Positions 7,060-13,607 of a stretch of 26,373 nucleotides of DNA are shown piece by piece. The stretch lies in contig CALEFO010000039.1 of NCBI GenBank assembly GCA_937877165.1, forward strand, positions 1 to 26,373. Direction: 5' to 3'. The DNA comes from an uncultured Lachnospiraceae bacterium (GTDB lineage Bacteria > Bacillota > Clostridia > Lachnospirales > Lachnospiraceae). Both the position numbers and the translations under genes were made by a program. Under the pieces are notes generated by a model. The model searched no databases. It had not been told where the DNA came from and saw nothing but the letters and a program-made list of their open reading frames with translations. Position 1 is the first letter of the stretch, and each line of letters opens with the position of its first letter.

Positions 7060-7091
7060 GATGTTTATGAAAAACGATGTTTATGAAAAGC
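7060..7091 (+). repeat. Tandem 16-bp direct repeat
   Basis: GATGTTTATGAAAAAC (7060-7075) is followed at once by GATGTTTATGAAAAGC (7076-7091), with one difference. It lies just upstream of the candidate promoter for tetR copy 2 and may be a regulator site or a slippage product. Confidence 0.8.
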
Positions 7092-7117
7092 TGCGTGGTA
7101 CGCAAACCAAAAACTTC

Positions 7118-7147
7118 TTGACGAAGGTCCCACGGCCCTGCTATGTT
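7118..7147 (+). promoter_or_regulatory. Candidate promoter for tetR copy 2 and the surface gene
   Basis: TTGACG (7118-7123) and TATGTT (7142-7147) are 18 nt apart. Just downstream, TTTGGTATATAAACCAG (about 7145-7161) has matching ends TGGT/ACCA around an AT core and could be a TetR operator. Copy 1 lacks this sequence because its upstream DNA differs. Confidence 0.45.
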
Positions 7148-7172
7148 TGGTATATAAACCAGAGCCCCGAGC

Positions 7173-7907
7173 AAAGGGCACTTACATAGAATTCAAAAGG
7201 ACAGGCGGTGCAGTCCAATGGCGACGAGTTTAAGTGAACCCACAAAGAAACGGATCCTGCAGGTATGTGTGAAGCTCTTTTTGGAGCAGGGATACCGGAA
7301 GACAACGATGGCGGAAATCATCGAACAGGCCGGTGTTTCCAGCAGCAGCTTCCAGAATATTTTCCGCGCGAAGGACGGCGTACTGACAGAGCTTGTGCGG
7401 TTCATGTTCGAGAATCAGTTTGCGATGGCAAGAAGCGCGGCAAGTGCCAAGCTTCCGCCGGTTTATGTCTATGCAGTGGAAACTGCAATTCAGATGACGC
7501 TTACAGAGCTGAATGAGAACCTGCGTGAAATCTATATTGAAGCCTACACGCAAAAGGATGCCTGCGAGTACATTCAGCATGAAACGGCGAAGGAGCTGTA
7601 CCGGATTTTCGGATCGTACCAGCCGGAGCTGACAGAGCGGGACTTTTACGAGCTGGAAATCGGGTCGGCGGGCGTTATGCGGGGCTATATGTCCCATCCC
7701 TGTGATGAAGAGTTCACACTGGAAAAAAAGCTCCGTTTGTTTTTCCTGATGAGTCTTCGGGCTTATAACGTTCCAAAGGAAGAAATGAATCAGGTCATCC
7801 GGTTCGTGGAGGAACTTGATATCCGTGCGATCTCCGAGCAGGTTATGCAGAAACTGTTCCAGGCGCTTGCGATGCACTATGAGTTCTCTCTGCAGGAGCT
7901 GATGCAG
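7173..7907 (+). repeat. Long direct repeat, copy 2 (tetR segment)
   Basis: Partner of 4214-4948. This copy keeps the natural junction of tetR with the downstream surface-protein gene and so probably reflects the original arrangement. Confidence 0.95.
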
Positions 7908-7952
7908 GAAACAGAAGGAAAAGAAACTGACAGGAAAGGAGACAACGAATGA
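7218..7952 (+). CDS. TetR/AcrR family regulator, copy 2 (intact unit)
   Basis: A 244-residue TetR-type repressor identical to copy 1 over residues 1-230, then ending ETEGKETDRKGDNE. This is probably the native C-terminus, because it leads into a Shine-Dalgarno (AAAGGAG) and an ATGA overlap with the next gene. The helix-turn-helix occupies about residues 12-58. The long C-terminal helical domain has no recognised ligand class. Overlap with the secreted-protein gene means the two are co-transcribed and probably co-translated, unlike the more usual divergent TetR layout. It probably controls its own operon. The same product made from the first copy could also act here and at the MATE promoter. 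Confidence 0.92.
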   Translation: MATSLSEPTKKRILQVCVKLFLEQGYRKTTMAEIIEQAGVSSSSFQNIFRAKDGVLTELVRFMFENQFAMARSAASAKLPPVYVYAVETAIQMTLTELNENLREIYIEAYTQKDACEYIQHETAKELYRIFGSYQPELTERDFYELEIGSAGVMRGYMSHPCDEEFTLEKKLRLFFLMSLRAYNVPKEEMNQVIRFVEELDIRAISEQVMQKLFQALAMHYEFSLQELMQETEGKETDRKGDNE

Positions 7953-9964
7953 AGATGAAGCAGCTGACAGCAGGTATCATTGCGCTGGTTATGAGCACCA
8001 GTCTACCGATGACGGCCTATGCCGCCGACTGGTATCTGGAAGATGGCGACGTTACCGTAAACGCAGATGATGCCGGACAGACGGTAACGCAAGGCAGCGG
8101 CTCAGCCGTACCGGATGAGGACCCTGTTATCTCGCAGCGGGATAGTTCTGCGGAGACAAGCAACACAATCACGATTTCCACGTCCGACAATGTGACTGCA
8201 AATGTGACCATCAAGGACATCAATATCAGCAGCAGTCAAGATGCAATTGATGTGAAGGGAAGCTCCAGTGCCAACATTACACTGGAGGGAGAGAACAAGG
8301 TATTCTCTGAATCCGGCTCCGGACTGCATGTTTCGGAAGGTGATGTGACCATAAACGGAAATGGTTCTCTGGAGGCTGAGGTTCGGGAGGATCCTGTTGA
8401 GGACTATAACCACAATGCCAAGATCGGAAGTCATGAGAATGAGGATATGTCCGGCAGGATTCACATTACAGGCGATGCGACTGTGACAACAGATGACAAA
8501 ACGGAGCAGGATGGCGGCGGAGACGGCGCAGGCATTGGATCCGGCGAAAACGGGGCAATGTCCGGAACCATTGTCATTGACGAAAATGCACGTGTTGAAG
8601 TGTCCGGCAATGATCGGGGAGCGGGCATCGGTACCGGTGATGGCGGCGACCTCAGCGGCAACATTATCATTGGCGGCAATGCTCATGTTTCGGCAACCGG
8701 CGCCGAGAACAGTGCGGGCATCGGCACCGGAGATGACGGCGATTTCACAGGAAGTATCACCATTGATGGAAATGCAAATGTTACCGCCAAAGCCGGCGGA
8801 GATCACAATGGTTATGACGGCTCCGGTATCGGCACCGGAAATGAAGGAAGGTTTACCGGAACGGTTACCATAGGAGGAAATGCTGATGTAATCGCTGCAG
8901 GCTCGGATGAGGGGTGCGGAATCGGTACCTCAGATGATGAGGAGATGAACGGTATTATCATCATTCGGGACCATGCAAAGGTCACTGCCTACGCCGGAGA
9001 TTGCGGCGCAGCCATCGGTTCAGAGGATGCCGGGGACATGACAGGAAAGATTTTCATTGTCGGCAATGCCGTTGTGGACACCGGCGTAGTGGATGATGAA
9101 GGAAATGTCCTTCCGGATCGCATCGGCTATATTGGTGACGGACAGGATTCCAGTCATGATGGCAGTGATGGATACTATATTCTCGGACCGGACGTGACGA
9201 TCAACAGCCTGAGCGGCAGTGACACGGAGGCACTGAAGCAGTACATCAATCTGTACCTTGACAGTGAGGGAAACCCGAAGAACCTGACAGAATTAGACAT
9301 CAGGATGGAAAACGGAATCCTTACCGCAGCAGCATCCGGCGTGGGCAGCGTAGAAAAGATTCTCTACAATGGCAGCGAAACCGTACCTGCTGCTCCCGGA
9401 AGCTATACGGTCACCTGCATGATCAGAATGGGCGAAAGTACAATGGAGCTTCCGATCGGAACGATGGTCATACCGGAGCCGGAATCTCCCGGTGAAACCG
9501 AAGCATCGGGGAGAACAGAAGAGCCGTCTGCAGTGGGGACAAGCCAGGCGAGCGTCACGCAGGAGAGCGGAATGGCTGCCGCAGTCAAATCAGAGCCTGC
9601 AGAGGAAAGTGAGAAAAGTACCGGATATAAGGCTCCCGCACCAGGACCTCTTTACCGCGTAGTAGACAAGGACGGGAAGAAAATCATTTTCCATACCGCG
9701 CAGAAGGATGGTGTACTGGCAATTGCAACCGATTCCGATTTTGCCACGCTGACAGGAGAAATGAAGGGAGTCGAAGCCCTCATGAATCAGGGCGTAAACA
9801 GAATGATCTTTGCCACAAAGGGAAAAACTTCTGTGTTCCTCCTTTCGGATCTGCTTAAAAAGAGGGCATACGGAGAAACCTATCAGCTGCTCCATAATGG
9901 AGAAGCCGTGGCATTTACGGTAGGGGATGCGATGGCAGATGTGAGTGAGATCCTTGTGAAGTAG
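7949..9964 (+). CDS. Secreted repeat-rich beta-helix protein (carbohydrate-binding-domain type)
   Basis: A 671-residue exported protein. Residues 1-25 are a signal peptide (KMKQLTAGIIALVMSTSLP, cleavage likely after AYA). Residues 70-150 carry the N-terminal part of a beta-helix resembling secreted carbohydrate-binding-domain proteins (NITLEGENKVFSESGSGLHV). Residues about 159-379 hold seven imperfect repeats of about 31 residues with the core G-x-GIG-T/S-G-D-x-G-x-x-(S/T)G-x-I-x-I-x-G-N-A-x-V; the Asp-rich loops could bind Ca2+. A linker rich in Glu, Ser and Pro (about 508-585) precedes a C-terminal domain of about 85 residues starting GPLYRVVDKDGKKIIFHTAQ, which I do not recognise. There is no LPxTG motif or membrane anchor, so it is probably released or held non-covalently. 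ATG 7949 overlaps the tetR stop and has AAAGGAG 8 nt upstream. Confidence 0.85.
   Translation: MKMKQLTAGIIALVMSTSLPMTAYAADWYLEDGDVTVNADDAGQTVTQGSGSAVPDEDPVISQRDSSAETSNTITISTSDNVTANVTIKDINISSSQDAIDVKGSSSANITLEGENKVFSESGSGLHVSEGDVTINGNGSLEAEVREDPVEDYNHNAKIGSHENEDMSGRIHITGDATVTTDDKTEQDGGGDGAGIGSGENGAMSGTIVIDENARVEVSGNDRGAGIGTGDGGDLSGNIIIGGNAHVSATGAENSAGIGTGDDGDFTGSITIDGNANVTAKAGGDHNGYDGSGIGTGNEGRFTGTVTIGGNADVIAAGSDEGCGIGTSDDEEMNGIIIIRDHAKVTAYAGDCGAAIGSEDAGDMTGKIFIVGNAVVDTGVVDDEGNVLPDRIGYIGDGQDSSHDGSDGYYILGPDVTINSLSGSDTEALKQYINLYLDSEGNPKNLTELDIRMENGILTAAASGVGSVEKILYNGSETVPAAPGSYTVTCMIRMGESTMELPIGTMVIPEPESPGETEASGRTEEPSAVGTSQASVTQESGMAAAVKSEPAEESEKSTGYKAPAPGPLYRVVDKDGKKIIFHTAQKDGVLAIATDSDFATLTGEMKGVEALMNQGVNRMIFATKGKTSVFLLSDLLKKRAYGETYQLLHNGEAVAFTVGDAMADVSEILVK
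8159..8224 (+). repeat. Parent sequence of the 66-bp remnant
   Basis: This segment, encoding part of the first beta-helix rungs, is the source of the block at 4963-5028. Confidence 0.9.
8423..9085 (+). repeat. Region coding for seven ~31-residue beta-helix repeats
   Basis: Protein repeats begin at about residues 159, 193, 224, 256, 291, 322 and 352 of the surface protein. At DNA level they are diverged, apart from short shared runs such as GGCATCGG and GGCACCGG at the GIGTG positions, so recent slippage is unlikely. Confidence 0.8.
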
Positions 9965-10092
9965 GAAGCGGGATTTAAAATTCGGCCGGGGAATCAGCGG
10001 GAGCACCTCTCAGCGCACCTGCAATGGAGCCCCGTTATTCTGAACAGCGGCAGCAACCTGATTTTAGGGAAAATCATATACTAAAAAATACT

Positions 10093-10124
10093 AAAAAAGC
10101 CCCCCGGCTATGCCGGGGGGCTTT
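10093..10124 (-). terminator. Rho-independent terminator of argG
   Basis: A 13-bp perfect stem (AAAGCCCCCCGGC at 10096-10108 with its complement at 10112-10124, loop TAT) is followed on the minus strand by TTTTTT. It lies 20 nt past the argG stop. On the plus strand it is followed only by CAATT, but it may also stop transcripts from the surface gene. Confidence 0.9.
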
Positions 10125-10144
10125 CAATTGGGAAAGCAGAAATT

Positions 10145-11395
10145 TTACAGCAGATCCTGCCAGTTCTTGACGCCTTCCTTCTTGGCGACCTCCTGCATCT
10201 TCATCGCGCGAACCTTAGTGGAAAGGCCGAAGAGGTTGATGAAGCCGTTGGCATCGGTGTGGTCATACATATCGCCGGTCTTGAAGGAAGCGATGCTCTC
10301 GTTGTACATCGTGTAAGGAGAGGTCTCGCCGGCGCGGATGATGTTGCCCTTGTAGAGGCCGAGCTTTACCGTGCCGGTCACATAGCGCTGCGTGCTCTCA
10401 ATGAAGGCCTGCTCTGCCTCGCGAAGAGGAGAGAACCACTTGCCCTCGTAAACAAGGCTTGCGAACTTGCTGCCGATCTCTTCCTTGAGGGCGTAGGTCT
10501 CGCGGTCGAGGATCAGCTCCTCGAGCTGCTGATGTGCCTCATAGAGGATGGTTCCTCCGGGAGTCTCATAGACACCGCGGCTCTTCATGCCGACGACACG
10601 GTTCTCGACGATATCAATGATGCCGATGCCGTTCTCACCGCCGATCTTGTTGAGCTTGCGGATGATATCGGAGAGCTTCATCTTCTGGCCGTCAACGGCA
10701 ACCGGAATGCCCTTCTCAAAATCAATGGTGAGGTAGGTTGTCTTGTCAGGTGCCTTCTGAGGAGTCTGGGACAGAACCAGAACATGGTCATAGTTGGGCT
10801 CATTGGAAGGATCCTCGAGCTCCAGACCCTCGTGGCTGATGTGCCAGAGGTTCCGGTCACGGCTGTAGCTCTCATCGACGGAGAAGGGAAGATCAATGCC
10901 GTGCTTGTGTGCGTACTCGATCTCCGATTCACGGGAATCCAGCTTCCAGTTGGGATCACGCCATGCAGCAATGATCTTCAGATCCGGAGCAAGAGCCTTG
11001 ATGCCGAGCTCAAAGCGGATCTGATCATTTCCCTTTCCGGTAGCACCGTGGCAGATGGCTACGGCACCCTCCTTGCGGGCAACCTCAACGAGCTTCTTCG
11101 CGATCAGAGGGCGTGCCATGGAGGTACCGATCAGATACTTGTTCTCATAAACAGCATGCGCCTGAATGCAGGGAGCCACATACTCGTCGCAGAACTCATC
11201 AATCACATCCAGAATGTAGAGCTTGTCTGCGCCGCAGTACTTCGCGCGCTCTTCCAGACCGTCGAGCTCCTGCTCCTGACCTACATTGATGCAGCAGCAG
11301 ATAACATCATAATTGTAATTCTCCTTCAGCCAGGGAATGATACAGGTAGTATCCAGTCCGCCGGAATATGCCAGAACAACTTTCTCTCTTTCCAT
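10145..11395 (-). CDS. argG: Argininosuccinate synthase
   Basis: A 416-residue enzyme that joins citrulline and aspartate, using ATP, to give argininosuccinate, the penultimate step of arginine synthesis. The N-terminal ATP pyrophosphatase motif AYSGGLDTT is at residues 9-17. GATGKGNDQIRFE, which binds substrate and ATP, and SDESYSRDRNLW-like sequence in the middle are family signatures. The length is normal. ATG 11395 is preceded by GAGG about 9 nt away on the minus strand. It diverges from the argCJBD operon and shares its control region. An ArgR-type palindrome at 11419-11436 lies in its leader and another half-site overlaps its -10. argH is not in the window. Confidence 0.97.
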   Translation of the reverse strand: MEREKVVLAYSGGLDTTCIIPWLKENYNYDVICCCINVGQEQELDGLEERAKYCGADKLYILDVIDEFCDEYVAPCIQAHAVYENKYLIGTSMARPLIAKKLVEVARKEGAVAICHGATGKGNDQIRFELGIKALAPDLKIIAAWRDPNWKLDSRESEIEYAHKHGIDLPFSVDESYSRDRNLWHISHEGLELEDPSNEPNYDHVLVLSQTPQKAPDKTTYLTIDFEKGIPVAVDGQKMKLSDIIRKLNKIGGENGIGIIDIVENRVVGMKSRGVYETPGGTILYEAHQQLEELILDRETYALKEEIGSKFASLVYEGKWFSPLREAEQAFIESTQRYVTGTVKLGLYKGNIIRAGETSPYTMYNESIASFKTGDMYDHTDANGFINLFGLSTKVRAMKMQEVAKKEGVKNWQDLL

Positions 11396-11418
11396 TGCTT
11401 CGTCCTCACTTTTTAGAA

Positions 11419-11436
11419 AATAAATAATTATTCATA
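11419..11436 (-). promoter_or_regulatory. ArgR/AhrC-type operator (ARG box) in the argG leader
   Basis: On the minus strand it reads TATGAATAATTATTTATT, close to the ARG-box pattern TNTGAATWWWWATTCANA. It lies about 24-41 nt upstream of the argG start. Confidence 0.7.
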
Positions 11437-11538
11437 CCGGAATGCTGCGAAAAGGCAGGCTTGCCATCTCCTTCTGCGCTGTCCGACCGCAATGCGGCAG
11501 CTTTATGAAAAGAAGCATCGCCCTGCACTGCGCTTATG

Positions 11539-11567
11539 AATATACAACGTGCATGCAGGGATTGCAA
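11539..11567 (-). promoter_or_regulatory. Promoter of argG
   Basis: On the minus strand TTGCAA (11567-11562), 17 nt, then TATATT (11544-11539). An ARG-like half-site TATGAATATACA (11535-11546, plus strand) covers the -10, consistent with ArgR repression. The transcript leader would be about 135 nt. Confidence 0.65.
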
Positions 11568-11607
11568 GCATGAAAAAGTACACAAATATGCGAACCTGCG
11601 GATAAAA

Positions 11608-11625
11608 TATGCATGAATATGCATA
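11608..11625. promoter_or_regulatory. Central ARG box between argG and argC
   Basis: TATGCATGAATATGCATA is an almost perfect palindrome (ATGCAT-GAAT-ATGCAT) of ARG-box type. It sits between the two divergent promoters. A weaker ATTCATGCATAA site follows at 11636-11647. Confidence 0.65.
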
Positions 11626-11699
11626 AAAACGAAAGATTCATGCATAAGTATAAAAATACGCCTTGCATAATGGAAGGCGGAAGAGTACATTAAGAAAAG

Positions 11700-11740
11700 T
11701 TCACACGCTTTCGAATGCGGTGTACTATGAATATATTCGG
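11700..11740 (+). promoter_or_regulatory. Promoter of the argC operon with overlapping ARG box
   Basis: TTCACA (11700-11705), 17 nt, TACTAT (11723-11728). The palindrome GAATATATTC (11729-11738, within TATGAATATATTCGG) overlaps and follows the -10, a good place for ArgR repression. The leader to argC would be about 165 nt. Confidence 0.6.
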
Positions 11741-11757
11741 CACAGCATGCTTTTCAT

Positions 11758-11866
11758 CGCAGTGCGGACCGCCTGCGGGACAGCCTGCAGGGAAGATCGC
11801 ACTGCGGTCAGGGAGAAGACCCCTGATCAGCCACATCGGGAATTTGCAAAGCAAATGCGGGATGTG
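11758..11866 (+). other. Structured leader of the argC operon
   Basis: Two nested hairpins are visible. CGCAGTGCG (11758-11766) pairs with CGCACTGCG (11798-11806) around CCTGC/GCAGG. CACATC (11832-11837) pairs with GATGTG (11861-11866) around ATTTGC-AAA-GCAAAT (11842-11856). The second ends 22 nt before the argC Shine-Dalgarno. The T run (TTTTT, about 11877-11881) is not directly at its foot, so an attenuator is possible but unproven. No T-box motif was seen. Confidence 0.45.
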
Positions 11867-11902
11867 ATGATGAACATTTTTAATAATCAGAGAGGAACGT
11901 CA

Positions 11903-12985
11903 ATGAATAAAATTCGTGCGGGCATCATTGGAGCAACGGGCTACGCGGGAGCGGAGATTCTGCGGATTCTTGCAGTTCATCCGCAGGTGGAAGTGAAGTG
12001 GATCGGTTCGAGGAGCTATGCGGACCAGCAGGTGTCTTCCATTTATGGGAATTTGTTCCACGTGGCAGATCTTTCCTTAATAAATGATGACACAGAGCTG
12101 ATGAAGAAGGAAATTCTGAAGCTCGCGGATGAGGTGGATGTGATTTTCACGGCAACGCCTCAGGGAGCCTGCGCGGGTCTTGTCAGCGAGGAGCTTCTGG
12201 AGAAGGTGAAGATCATCGACATGTCTGCGGATTTCCGCCTGAAGGATGTCGGTGTTTATGAGAAGTGGTACAAGATTCCTCACGCGTCCCCGGAGTTTCT
12301 GCCGGAGGCAGTGTACGGCCTCGTGGAAATCAACAGGGAGAAGATTCCGTCCGCGAGAATCCTTGCGAATCCCGGCTGCTATACAACCTGCTCAATTCTG
12401 ACGGCTTATCCTTTGGTGGAGGCCGGACTGATCGACACCGATACGCTGATTGTGGATGCACTGTCCGGCGTGTCCGGAGCAGGACGGGGCGCGAAGGTCG
12501 CGAACCTTTACTGCGAGGTCAATGAGAGCGCCAAGCCCTACGGGGTCGCGAATCACCGGCACACACCGGAGATTGAGGAGCAGCTTTCCTATGCCTGCGG
12601 CCATCCGGTGACGATCAATTTCACCCCGCACCTGGTTCCGATGAACCGCGGAATCCTTGCAACGGAATACGCTTCCCTCATTCGCAGACCGGATGGCTCT
12701 CTTCCCAGCGAAGAGGAGCTTCGGGCAGTGTATGAGAAGCGCTACGGCAGAGAGAAATTCATCCGGCTTCTGCCTCCGGGACATTATCCGGAAACGAGGT
12801 TTGTGGAAGGCAGCAATTATGTAGACATCGGCCTCAAGGTGGATGAGAGAACCGGGCGCGTCATTATGATGGGCGCGATCGACAATATGGGTAAGGGCTC
12901 TGCCAGCCAGGCAGTGCAGAACATGAATCTGATGTTCGGCCTTCCGGAGGACACGGCGATTGGCCTTCCGGCAATGATGCCATAA
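11903..12985 (+). CDS. argC: N-acetyl-gamma-glutamyl-phosphate reductase
   Basis: A 360-residue enzyme that reduces N-acetylglutamyl phosphate to the semialdehyde with NADPH, the third step of ornithine synthesis. The NADPH-binding loop GIIGATGYAGAE is at residues 7-18. The catalytic Cys149 is in ANPGCYTT, and HRHTPEIEEQL with GHPVTINFTPHLVPMNRGI supplies the family's conserved His region. I chose ATG 11903 because GAGAGGA lies about 7 nt upstream and the protein then begins with the Rossmann fold. The frame is open back to 11663, but that would add 80 residues encoded by the leader and promoter. First gene of argC-GNAT-argJ-argB-argD. Confidence 0.97.
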   Translation: MNKIRAGIIGATGYAGAEILRILAVHPQVEVKWIGSRSYADQQVSSIYGNLFHVADLSLINDDTELMKKEILKLADEVDVIFTATPQGACAGLVSEELLEKVKIIDMSADFRLKDVGVYEKWYKIPHASPEFLPEAVYGLVEINREKIPSARILANPGCYTTCSILTAYPLVEAGLIDTDTLIVDALSGVSGAGRGAKVANLYCEVNESAKPYGVANHRHTPEIEEQLSYACGHPVTINFTPHLVPMNRGILATEYASLIRRPDGSLPSEEELRAVYEKRYGREKFIRLLPPGHYPETRFVEGSNYVDIGLKVDERTGRVIMMGAIDNMGKGSASQAVQNMNLMFGLPEDTAIGLPAMMP

Positions 12986-13050
12986 AACACGAGGCTCCCT
13001 CATAAAAAACGCATGGCGGCAGCGGAATTTTGAAGGCTTTAAGAGCCTTT

Positions 13051-13078
13051 GCGGATTTTGCCTCAGCGAGGTATAAAG
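13051..13078 (+). promoter_or_regulatory. Shine-Dalgarno hairpin leader module, copy A
   Basis: GCGGATTTTGCCTCAGCGAG and GTATAAAG precede ATG 13079. CCTC (13061-13064) can pair with GAGG (13068-13071), which is the Shine-Dalgarno, 7 nt before ATG. 26 of 28 bases match copy B at 14989, and a diverged copy is at 21561. Upstream is a second hairpin, AAGGCT-TTAAG-AGCCTT (13033-13049). Confidence 0.8.
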
Positions 13079-13543
13079 ATGGAAGGACAGATACTCATCC
13101 GTCCGATGCGGATGGAAGATTATGATGAGGTGCATGCACTGTGGATGACGATTCAGGGCTTTGGAATCCGGGCGCTGGATGACGGACGGGAGGACGTGGA
13201 CCGCTTTATCCGGCGCAATCCGGAAACCTCTGTGGTTGCGGTTTCGGATGGCGCGATCGTCGGATCCATTCTCTGTGGAAGCGATGGACGGCAGGGCACC
13301 CTGTATCATGTCTGTGTCTCGAAGGATCACCGCAGACTCGGCATCGGCCGGCAGATGGCCGGCTATTGCATGAAGGCGCTGCGGGATATGGGTATCAACA
13401 AGGTGTCGCTGGTGGCCTTTACGAGCAATCAGATCGGAAATGCGTTCTGGAAGAGCATCGGCTGGAAGAAGCGGGAGGATTTTTACTATTACGACTTCAT
13501 CCTGAACGAGAAGAACATCACGAATTTTATCGGCGGGGAATAA
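13079..13543 (+). CDS. GNAT acetyltransferase inside the arginine operon (candidate short NAGS)
   Basis: A 154-residue GNAT protein: MEGQILIRPMRMEDYDEVHA at the N-terminus, then motif A VSKDHRRLGIGRQMAGYCMK with the acetyl-CoA loop R-R-L-G-I-G. FTSNQIGNAFWKSIGWKKRE is the usual C-terminal GNAT strand and helix. Its place between argC and argJ suggests that it acetylates glutamate or a related amine, like the short N-acetylglutamate synthases made of a lone GNAT domain. This is inference from context; its sequence also resembles general YpeA-like acetyltransferases. ATG 13079 is chosen because the Shine-Dalgarno hairpin ends 7 nt before it. The frame extends to 13049, but those residues (RILPQRGIK) are the translated leader module. 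Confidence 0.85.
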   Translation: MEGQILIRPMRMEDYDEVHALWMTIQGFGIRALDDGREDVDRFIRRNPETSVVAVSDGAIVGSILCGSDGRQGTLYHVCVSKDHRRLGIGRQMAGYCMKALRDMGINKVSLVAFTSNQIGNAFWKSIGWKKREDFYYYDFILNEKNITNFIGGE

Positions 13544-13607
13544 AACGGGCTGAGCAGATGAAAATTGCCTGCTGGAATGGTCTGCTTATACCAGGAAAGG
13601 AACAGAA

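Noticed and set aside
8423..9085. CRISPR-like or tandem DNA repeat array in the surface gene
   Set aside because: The periodicity is at protein level with diverged DNA; repeats are not separated by spacers and lie in one open frame.
10259..11416. Long plus-strand open frame of 385 codons antisense to argG
   Set aside because: It lies opposite an unmistakable argG; its Leu/Val/Asp-rich composition is the usual complement of a GC-skewed coding frame, with no domain and no ribosome binding site.
11750..11902. T-box or arginine-rich leader peptide before argC
   Set aside because: The T-box consensus (AGGGTGGNACCGCG) and an Arg-rich short ORF with a good ribosome binding site were looked for and not found.
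12392..13330. Long minus-strand frame opposite argC and the GNAT gene
   Set aside because: It spans two well-supported genes and their gap, is rich in His/Arg, and shows no family signature.
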